Below, in pieces: positions 24,658 to 31,117 of a stretch of DNA of 64,000 nt (positions are counted from its first letter, which is position 1; the number at the start of each line of letters is the position of its first letter). The translations under genes were made by a program, and so were the position numbers. The stretch is taken from positions 3,844,001 to 3,908,000 of the forward strand of contig NZ_CP034539.1 in NCBI RefSeq assembly GCF_003963535.1, read 5' to 3'. This stretch comes from Streptomyces cyaneochromogenes (GTDB taxonomy: Bacteria > Actinomycetota > Actinomycetes > Streptomycetales > Streptomycetaceae). The notes under the pieces were generated by a model, which worked only from the letters and a program-made list of their open reading frames with translations, did not search any database and was not told the origin of the DNA.

Positions 24658-25692
24658 ATGACGACACCCCCCTCCAGGTTCCAACCTGGCGACATCCTCA
24701 CGCGTAAGCAGATCCATCCCGTACTCGGTGGCAGCGGTTACGCCGGAATCTGTCCAGCAGTGGAGAAACGGAACGTCCTCATCTTCTCCGACGGCGAGAT
24801 TGGTAAACGCTACGGGTATCGCGACGGATGGCTCTCCGAGGACGACGACCTGGGCCCCATATTCACCTACACCGGAGCGGGGAAGCAGGGGGATCAAACT
24901 CTCGATGGCGGGAACGCCTCGATCTTGAGGCACGCAGAAAAGGGGCGCACTCTACACTTATTTATCGCCATAGGTAAGGTTCCAGGAACTGACACGCGAA
25001 CACACAAATATATAGGAAAGTTCAAGGTCGACGAGCGCAAGCCGTTCGAGACCCGAGAAGCCAAGGACGAACGAGGCAACGACCGAAACGTCATTGTCTT
25101 CCGACTGCGCCCTATCGGTCCATACGTCCGGGAGGCTGCCGACACTCTCCAACTGGCCCCAGAATCGCGGTCTCGGTTCAATCAGACCACGGGCCGCTTC
25201 GCTCGGGCCATCCGACGCCAGAAGCGCCAGCTCCAACGGCAAACCGACATCGACCAGGTGGAAGCGGCCCGTGATGACTTGGCCGACGCCTTCGAGGAGC
25301 GGAAGGTCGCAGCTGGAGAATCGATCGGCCAACTGGAGCTGTCGATGCGGAACTCAAGCTCGCGACTCATGCTGGACCTCTACGACCGAGGGAACAACAC
25401 GGTTTACGAGCCAACGGGTAGCGCGGCAAGCGAATCGATCACTCAGGCCCTCGCTCAACTGCTCCTTGCACGGAGCCACTTGAGAAGCCTCACACACGAT
25501 CAGCCCCTCCACCTCATGGTTCTCTCACCCGCACTACCGCGCGAGGACCTCCGTGACCTGCTCGCTGAACACGGGATAGGCATCGTGTACCGCAACGGCA
25601 GCGGCCACTTCACTGAGTTCGAGGGAAGCACCACCACCTCAAGCAGCGCTGCTCGATCTTTGCGCTGTCTGGATTGTCCCGTGCCTGCGTAG
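24658..25692 (+). CDS. SRA-like (ScoMcrA-type) modified-DNA-binding protein with nuclease-like C-terminus
   Basis: 344 residues. Residues 7-125 resemble the SRA-like domain of ScoMcrA-type proteins: F-Q-P-G-D-I-L-T-R, L-G-G-S-G-Y-A-G-I, then Y-T-G-A-G-K-Q-G-D-Q and G-N-A-S-I-L. A basic coiled segment follows (175-225). Residues 235-322 look like a PD-(D/E)xK-type core, with D240 in L-M-L-D-L-Y-D and E251 in V-Y-E-P-T-G-S, then Q-A-L-A-Q-L-L and late L-L-A-E-H-G-I-G-I-V-Y. The usual ExK lysine appears to be Thr253, so nuclease activity may be lost. Leu101 is a TTA codon and nearby codons are AT-rich, suggesting transfer and bldA dependence. Confidence 0.72.
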   Translation: MTTPPSRFQPGDILTRKQIHPVLGGSGYAGICPAVEKRNVLIFSDGEIGKRYGYRDGWLSEDDDLGPIFTYTGAGKQGDQTLDGGNASILRHAEKGRTLHLFIAIGKVPGTDTRTHKYIGKFKVDERKPFETREAKDERGNDRNVIVFRLRPIGPYVREAADTLQLAPESRSRFNQTTGRFARAIRRQKRQLQRQTDIDQVEAARDDLADAFEERKVAAGESIGQLELSMRNSSSRLMLDLYDRGNNTVYEPTGSAASESITQALAQLLLARSHLRSLTHDQPLHLMVLSPALPREDLRDLLAEHGIGIVYRNGSGHFTEFEGSTTTSSSAARSLRCLDCPVPA

Positions 25693-26155
25693 CAACCGGC
25701 TCAGCGTTGGCATTGAGGAGCCCTCCACGTGTGATCCATCACAGCCCCAGCGAGCCGCGAATGTCCGCGTACCTCAAGGCCAGTGAAGGGATGATCCGTG
25801 TCCGAAGAGGACTCTGATCGAGTGGCGATTACGGCCCGGAAACAGTTGCATCGGGGCGTGACAAGATAGCCGTGGCCGATTCAAGGTGGCAGCGCAGTGC
25901 GGGAGTTCATCGGAGCGATATTGATGCGCGGCAAGATGCCAGCAGGCGCACTCGGGTGACGGACGAGTCGAGGGCGGCTCTGACTCGCGTGAGACGCAGA
26001 CCGTGAAACCCCTGACCTCCGACGGAACCGACATGGTTCATCGAGAATGCGGAGATTGGCGGATGAGCCTCAGCGGCTCAGGATGAATCTCGCATTGGGT
26101 GACCCCGGCCACACAAGCCATACCCATGTTCCTGATATGTTCACGGCGACCAAAC
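25693..26155. other. Gene-free stretch downstream of the SRA-like gene
   Basis: 463 bp with no convincing reading frame on either strand. No tRNA, integrase remnant or flanking direct repeat was seen that would mark an island boundary. It ends at a strong hairpin. Confidence 0.5.
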
Positions 26156-26179
26156 ACCCGGAAGGATCACCTTCCGGGT
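26156..26179. terminator. Hairpin terminator
   Basis: Perfect 10-bp stem ACCCGGAAGG (26156-26165) / CCTTCCGGGT (26170-26179) with loop ATCA. No U-tract, as usual in Streptomyces. It lies between the SRA-like gene and the next gene set. Confidence 0.7.
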
Positions 26180-26212
26180 ATCTCTGTGCATTCGCACAAG
26201 GGGGAAGCCCGA

Positions 26213-26329
26213 ATGTTCGCGAGGAAACTCACTGTGCCCGCCGTGGGCGCCTGCACTGTCGCGCGGCTTGTCCATATCCCTTGTGCGGCAACCGTATCCA
26301 AGGGGAATTGTGGGCAGCGGCCGCGGTAG
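26213..26329 (+). CDS. Possible short peptide, function unknown
   Basis: 38 codons from an ATG with GGGGAA 6 bp upstream. It starts M-F-A-R-K-L-T-V-P-A-V-G-A and overlaps the next start by 20 bp. It might be a translation-coupling leader for the next gene or chance. Confidence 0.25.
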   Translation: MFARKLTVPAVGACTVARLVHIPCAATVSKGNCGQRPR

Positions 26330-26990
26330 GCGTAGGGGAACCAGGCGTCAGGGAAGGCTCGCGCTGGGCCTGGTCTCGGCGGTGGTGGCGTCGGCGCTCC
26401 TGGTCGGATGGCTGTACTGCCGCGGCTTGCGTGTGGAGCATGTCAACGGTGAGGGGCCGCTTCAGTCCGACACCGCTCAGGGCGCCACGTCGGTGTACGC
26501 GCCGGCTGATGTGCCGTGGGCGGTGACGTTCGGGAGCTATCTGCTCTGTTCGACCAGCGGTGAGCCGATCGTCCTCGACGGGATCCGCTACCGCTCGCCG
26601 GTCCGGCCCAGGTCGGTCTCCCTCAAGCTGCGGACGGTCACCCCGCGGATGTGGAAGGCAGGTGTCGACGCGGGTTATCTCGGTGCCGCGCTGGGTGAAC
26701 CCCCGCATTTCCAGAAGCGGAAGGTGCTCGGGCGTTATGAGGATGCCCGCGCCGGCCGTCGTATTACTCAGAGCTGCGCCGACCAGGACCGGGAAGGGGC
26801 CGGTTACACCGAGTTGCTGTTCGTCCTGGACGTCGGTGAGGCGGGTGGGTTCATCGACGCCGCCTGGATCGACTACCGCGTGGGTGGGAAGCCGTACACG
26901 CTGCGGCTGGACTGGAAGATGGTCGCCTGCGGAGCGAAGGTCCCGGACACGGTGGACGGGGTTGTCATGTGTGACGGGGAGCAGTCCTAG
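26310..26990 (+). CDS. Signal-anchored protein, function unknown
   Basis: 226 residues from the GTG at 26310, chosen because AAGGGGAA lies 3-9 bp upstream. A basic N-terminus (G-R-G-R-R-R-G-T-R-R-Q-G-R) is followed by a membrane helix (about residues 17-36), then an extracytoplasmic domain with four Cys residues. No family recognised. GC content returns to the Streptomyces norm here, marking the end of the low-GC stretch. Confidence 0.7.
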   Translation: MGSGRGRRRGTRRQGRLALGLVSAVVASALLVGWLYCRGLRVEHVNGEGPLQSDTAQGATSVYAPADVPWAVTFGSYLLCSTSGEPIVLDGIRYRSPVRPRSVSLKLRTVTPRMWKAGVDAGYLGAALGEPPHFQKRKVLGRYEDARAGRRITQSCADQDREGAGYTELLFVLDVGEAGGFIDAAWIDYRVGGKPYTLRLDWKMVACGAKVPDTVDGVVMCDGEQS

Positions 26991-27426
26991 GGGTCGTCTC
27001 AGCCAACGGTGGCTATTGCGGCAGGAGTAGAAGCGAAGGCCAGTCCGCGTGGAATTCAACTTCGTGTCGTCCAGGGTGCGTTACTGGTTTGTGCACGGTG
27101 GCGCGGCTGCGTTGGTGGCGTCTTCCGGCGCGCCCGCGGTTCTGAGGGCGAACGGGTCGGGGCCTGGTAAGGCCGGTGTAGGTCCGGTGTGATGCTGCGC
27201 TCGCGTAATGGTGTTGACGGAGAGTCCGGTCCTTGGATTCGTTCCGCACGGGTGGCGTCGCGTTTTCCGGTCCGTGGCCGTCGCGGGAGAGGGCACCGTA
27301 ACCGGTTCGGCCCATCGCCCCGTATGGCGGCCCCGATGAGCGGTGCGGGCGATATCGGATTAGCCTCCGAAATGAGCGCGAAGTGGATCTTTTACGGTGC
27401 GCGCTCTACTCAACTAAGGAGGAGAA
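26991..27426. other. Gene-free promoter region
   Basis: 436 bp with no supported gene. It ends in a strong ribosome binding site, AAGGAGGAG, at 27416-27424 for the next gene. Confidence 0.5.
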
Positions 27427-27669
27427 ATGCGCAAGCTTCAGAGGGCCGCTGTCGCGGCCGCCATGCTCGGTGGTCTCACTCTCATAGCCACGCCCGCCGC
27501 CACAGCCCAGCCGATGGGAGGCCATGGGGGCTGCAAGTCCCACGACCTGAACCTCGCTCTCCTCAACAACATCGGGATTGCCAACGGTCTGCTGGGCAAT
27601 GCCGTCAACGGTGAGGGCAATGCCGGCGGGCAAGTCTTCCACCAGGGCTCCAGCTGCGGACACCACTGA
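27427..27669 (+). CDS. Small secreted Gly/Asn/His-rich protein
   Basis: 80 residues with a Sec signal peptide (M-R-K-L-Q-R-A-A-V-A-A-A-M-L-G-G, cleaved after T-A-Q near 28). The mature part of about 52 residues has two Cys, a G-G-H-G-G-C start, the core N-L-A-L-L-N-N-I-G-I-A-N-G-L-L-G-N-A-V-N-G-E-G-N and a G-H-H end. The core recalls the repeated hydrophobic Gly/Asn pattern of chaplin-like surface peptides, but the chaplin domain itself is not matched. Very strong AAGGAGGAG site, so highly translated. Function unknown. Confidence 0.8.
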   Translation: MRKLQRAAVAAAMLGGLTLIATPAATAQPMGGHGGCKSHDLNLALLNNIGIANGLLGNAVNGEGNAGGQVFHQGSSCGHH

Positions 27670-27879
27670 TCAACAGGAGTTGTGTTACGTAGCTCGCCCA
27701 TGTGGATCTCGGCGCCCGGGTCTCCGACTCGGGCGCCGAGCTCTGTCTTCACGACCAAAGTTGCAGGTGTCGTAGACCATCGGCCGACGGCGGGGGCAGG
27801 GGAAGGTCTCCAGACTTGGCGCTGGGTCGCGGTCGGCGGCCCGGGATGTGTGTCGTCAGGGAAGCCGGGCGTGGGGGAC

Positions 27880-28617
27880 ATGAGGGGTACGGGGGATCTT
27901 TCGAAGCGGGGCACTGCGTCGGGCGGTGCGCCGGAGCGCGATGCCGACGCCGTCGCTGTAGTCGCCGAGTCGGCCTGGGTTCTTGTGCTCTTCTGGGTCG
28001 GGTGCGGGGTCGTCGTCGGCTGGTTGGCGCCGCTGCTCGCGGACTGGCTCGTGACGCTGCCCTGGGCGCCCCTGGAGGGGCCGGCCGAGTTGCTCAGTTC
28101 CGTTCCTGAGCCGTGGCGCACCATCGGTGGCGTGGGTGTGGGGGCGCTGCTGGGGCTGGTCGTCGGGCTCATCGTGGTGCATGAGTCGCTGGCGGTCGGC
28201 GTCTCCCGTGGCCGGGTGGTCCTCACGGTCAGGGACTCGTCGCAGGAGTTCGGGTGCGATGAGGTCGGCCTGGTGGTGCGGGACGGGAAGCAGCTCGTGC
28301 TGCTCGGTCCGGACGGTATGGAGATCGCTCGGGAGGACTGTGCCCTGCCCTGGCGGAAGCTTGCCGACGCCTTCGCCGAGCGTGGTTACCGGTGGGCGGA
28401 CGAGGATCCGCACCGGGAGGAGTTCAGGCGCTGGGTGCCCGGTGTGCCCGGTCTGCCCGAAGGGGCGGACGCGCTGCTCAGGGCCCGTGCGGCGGCTCGG
28501 GAGAAGGACGAGAGCGCCGAGGACGCCCGGGAGCTGCGCAGGGAGCTGCTGAGGCTCGGTGTCGTCGTACGGGATGAGAAGAAGCGACAGTACTGGCGTA
28601 TGCCTCAGCGACCCTGA
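27880..28617 (+). CDS. YqeB-family membrane protein
   Basis: 245 residues from the ATG at 27880 (GGGGGA upstream); an in-frame upstream extension is unlikely. Two membrane helices are visible, about residues 28-52 and 75-100. A cytoplasmic PH-like domain follows: V-S-R-G-R-V-V-L-T-V then W-R-K-L-A-D-A-F-A-E-R-G-Y-R-W. The C-terminus is charged and helical (E-L-R-R-E-L-L-R-L-G-V-V-V-R-D-E-K-K-R-Q-Y-W-R). These match the YqeB-type family of unknown function. Confidence 0.75.
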   Translation: MRGTGDLSKRGTASGGAPERDADAVAVVAESAWVLVLFWVGCGVVVGWLAPLLADWLVTLPWAPLEGPAELLSSVPEPWRTIGGVGVGALLGLVVGLIVVHESLAVGVSRGRVVLTVRDSSQEFGCDEVGLVVRDGKQLVLLGPDGMEIAREDCALPWRKLADAFAERGYRWADEDPHREEFRRWVPGVPGLPEGADALLRARAAAREKDESAEDARELRRELLRLGVVVRDEKKRQYWRMPQRP

Positions 28618-28770
28618 CGTTCCAGAAGGCTGACGTCTCGAAAGCTGATGCTCCAGCATCTGACGGGCGAGAACCTGATGGGCCAGCACCTGACGGGCCA
28701 GAACCTGAGGCCCCAGAAACCTGATGGACCCGGAAGCCTGATGGGTGCCCGGATACCTGATGGCCTAGAA
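28614..28770 (+). repeat. Degenerate 15-bp tandem repeat
   Basis: About ten imperfect copies of CCTGATGGGCCAGAA and variants (CCTGACGGGCCAGAAC, CCTGATGGCCTAGAA) follow the YqeB stop. A frame through it would give pentapeptide-repeat-like N-L-x-G-Q units, but the unit drifts out of phase and the frame has no good start. Confidence 0.75.
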
Positions 28771-28886
28771 CCTGACGCCCCGACACCCTTATGGCCGCAT
28801 CTTGAGGACTCCCTTCGGCCGGATCCGGTTCGAAGGGCTGTTCCCCCGGCTGGAAGGATTGCGCGGACCACTGGAGGAGAAGGGGG

Positions 28887-29096
28887 ATGAGCGTGATCGT
28901 GCTCGTCTTGGTCGGCGTTCTCGTGCTCGCCGTCGGAGGGTGTGTCTGCGTCGTGTGGGCGTCTCGGGGCGGCCCGCGCTGGGTGCGCGGTGTGGCCGCC
29001 GTGACCCTGGCGCTCGGCGAGTTGGTGCGGAAGTCGGGGCGTTCGGGGCGGGGGTCGAGCTCGAACTCGTACTCGGACTCCGGTTCGAGTGAGTGA
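28887..29096 (+). CDS. Small membrane protein, function unknown
   Basis: 69 residues; GGAGGAGAAGGGGG precedes the ATG. One N-terminal membrane helix (V-I-V-L-V-L-V-G-V-L-V-L-A-V-G-G-C-V-C-V-V-W), then a basic stretch and a Ser-rich tail. A single-pass protein of unknown role. Confidence 0.6.
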   Translation: MSVIVLVLVGVLVLAVGGCVCVVWASRGGPRWVRGVAAVTLALGELVRKSGRSGRGSSSNSYSDSGSSE

Positions 29097-29133
29097 AGGC
29101 GTGCTGTCCGCCGACGGGGCGTAGGGCAGGAAA

Positions 29134-29172
29134 CGCGGGCCGCGTCGAGAGCCTGTCTCGGCGCGGCCCGCG
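29134..29172. terminator. Strong bidirectional terminator hairpin
   Basis: Arms CGCGGGCCGCG (29134-29144) and CGCGGCCCGCG (29162-29172) are perfect, and CGAGA/TCTCG extends the stem inward. It separates the small membrane protein gene (plus) from the lipoprotein gene (minus). Confidence 0.85.
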
Positions 29173-29257
29173 GTCGGTCCGCCTGTGCGGGGCTGGGCAG
29201 GTAGCGCAGCACGACCTTGCCGCCGGGTCGGGGCGGGGCGGGTCGGGTCGTACCGGG

Positions 29258-30772
29258 TCAGCCGGTCGTCTTCGGCCGCGTCTGCGGCGGCGCCGTCACC
29301 GCTCCCCCGCCCTGCGTCAGCAGCCACTCCCGGTGCAGTGCCCCCAGCGGAATCCTCTTCTGGAGGACGGGCGTGCCGAAGATGGTCAGTTGGAGCTGGA
29401 GGGAGCCGGTCAGGTCGACGCCACCGTAGAGGGCGTAGGCGCCTGACACCGTTCCCGTGCCGTCGGCGGAGCCCTCGGCCGACGCGTCGGCGTGGGCGCG
29501 GACGTAGGGGGCGAGGTCGGCGGTGACGCCCACCGTGCCGTAGAGGCCCACGGTTGCCTCGGCGCCCAGGGCCGCCTTGACGTCGCCGGCCGCCGTGACG
29601 CGGGCCTTCAGGGGCTCGCCGGTCATGTCGGACTCGCTGACCGGGGTCCAGCCCTTGGCCCAGGAGAACGTGCCGCCGACGCGGAAGTCGCCCTTGAGGT
29701 CCTGTTCGACGTCGACGGTGACCCGGCCGTCCGCGTTCACCTGGATGTAGCAGGTCAGGTCCAGATTGACGACCACGGGGACGGGGCCGACCTGGATCAC
29801 CGGGTCGGAGTGGAGCTCGGCGAACGGGATACGGATGGGCTGTCCGCCGGTCGAGCCGGCCGCGCGGCCCTTCAGGGACCACTGGGAGGCCCAGTCGCCG
29901 GACAGACCCAGGAAGGCACCGCCGGGCGAGGCACCGGTGCCGGTGCCGGAGCCGTCGTACGAGAACGCGACCTCGGGGGCGAGCTGGACGTAGCCCTCCA
30001 CGGATGCGGACGCCGACGCGGGGGCGCCCTCGGCCGTGGCGATCGCCGCGCCCACGTCGATACGCAGGCTGCCCAGCGGGAGTTTCGCGCCCTCGGGGCC
30101 GAAGCGGAGGTCACCCGTCTTGGCCCAGGAGACCTTCACGCCCTGGACGAGCGGTTCGACCCGCATGGCCGACGGGTCCACCGGGACCGTGCCCTCGGCC
30201 TTGCTCTCACCGAGTACGGAGTTGAGCTTCGCCGGTTCGGTCTCGACGGTCGTGTCGCCGTCCTCCGTGGCGCCGACCACCTGCGTGACCTCGGCCAGGA
30301 CGCCGTCGGGGGCACCGGGGGCCGGTGCGCTGGCGATGATGTCGCCGACGGCGACCGGGGCGGCGCGCTTCGCGGGGTCCGGTGAGGGGCTGGGCGAGGA
30401 GCCGGTTGCGGGGCTGGTGGGAGAGCCCGCCGAGGGTGTCGCCGGTGGGGTGGTGGGCGGTTTCGCGGCCGAGGGCGCCTTTATGACGGCACGTCCGCTC
30501 TTTCGGTCGTACGAGGCGACCTTGAGGGAGGACTTCTTCGCCGCGCCTCCCTCGCCCGCGTCGGCCACCGCGGTGGGGGCGGCCGTACCGGACGGGGGCG
30601 ACACGACGGCGAGTTGTTCCTCGGCCGCGGCGGCCGCGGGGGTCTCGGCCGCCCTTGTGGCCGGTGTGCCGGTGGCAGTGGTCGGGGTGCTGGTGGCGCA
30701 GCCTGTGGTCAGCAGGGCCGCGAGGGTGACTGCCGGCAGGAAGGCATGTCGGTTGAGCCTGGGTCTGTGCAC
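29258..30772 (-). CDS. Large secreted lipoprotein, function unknown
   Basis: 504 residues. Lipobox L-L-T-T-G-C (Cys25) places it on the outer face of the membrane. A low-complexity Ala/Pro/Thr/Ser region covers about residues 26-135. A beta-rich domain of about 350 residues follows, rich in Gly, Val and Thr, with the central segment P-V-V-V-N-L-D-L-T-C-Y-I-Q-V. No catalytic motif recognised. It might bind the cell wall or a polymer; this is a guess from composition only. Confidence 0.75.
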   Translation of the reverse strand: MHRPRLNRHAFLPAVTLAALLTTGCATSTPTTATGTPATRAAETPAAAAAEEQLAVVSPPSGTAAPTAVADAGEGGAAKKSSLKVASYDRKSGRAVIKAPSAAKPPTTPPATPSAGSPTSPATGSSPSPSPDPAKRAAPVAVGDIIASAPAPGAPDGVLAEVTQVVGATEDGDTTVETEPAKLNSVLGESKAEGTVPVDPSAMRVEPLVQGVKVSWAKTGDLRFGPEGAKLPLGSLRIDVGAAIATAEGAPASASASVEGYVQLAPEVAFSYDGSGTGTGASPGGAFLGLSGDWASQWSLKGRAAGSTGGQPIRIPFAELHSDPVIQVGPVPVVVNLDLTCYIQVNADGRVTVDVEQDLKGDFRVGGTFSWAKGWTPVSESDMTGEPLKARVTAAGDVKAALGAEATVGLYGTVGVTADLAPYVRAHADASAEGSADGTGTVSGAYALYGGVDLTGSLQLQLTIFGTPVLQKRIPLGALHREWLLTQGGGAVTAPPQTRPKTTG

Positions 30773-31117
30773 GCGTTGTCCTCGGGAGCGATGTATGGGG
30801 GTGCGCTGCAGGAGGTGACGGGTGAGGAGCGGGCCTGCTGCGGCGGGCGGCGGCAGACGGGCGTGTCAGGGCATGCCGATGGTCAGGTTTCGCGGCATGC
30901 AGGTACGGCCGTTGCGGCGCTGTGCGCAGACGGTGGTTACCCCCCAGTAGTCATGCATGAGCATGCCAGTGACGCTGGGGCAGCATCCGCTTTCTTTGCG
31001 CGATAAGTCGGTGACGTGAGTCACAACGGCGTACGTCAGGGGCGCGCGGTGGGAGGAGGGCCGGGCGGGTGAATTTTCCGCCCGGCCTGCGGGGGGGGAG
31101 AGACGAAGGGGTCGTCG
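30773..31117. other. Gene-free spacer between two minus-strand genes
   Basis: 345 bp with no supported gene. It holds the sigma-gene terminator (31059-31087) and, nearer the lipoprotein, an inverted pair CCCCAG (30942-30947) / CTGGGG (30975-30980) around the palindrome TCATGCATGA (30951-30960). Confidence 0.5.
31059..31087 (-). terminator. Terminator of the sigma factor gene
   Basis: Perfect 10-bp stem GGCCGGGCGG (31059-31068) / CCGCCCGGCC (31078-31087), loop of 9 with AAAATTC on the minus strand, 31 bp beyond the stop codon. Confidence 0.8.

Noticed and set aside
25774..26034. 86-codon minus-strand ORF in the gap after the SRA-like gene
   Set aside because: No ribosome binding site, odd composition rich in Ser, Arg, His and Cys, and no recognised motif.
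28648..28890. Short pentapeptide-repeat-like ORF
   Set aside because: No good start signal, the repeat loses phase, and it overlaps the better-supported start at 28887.
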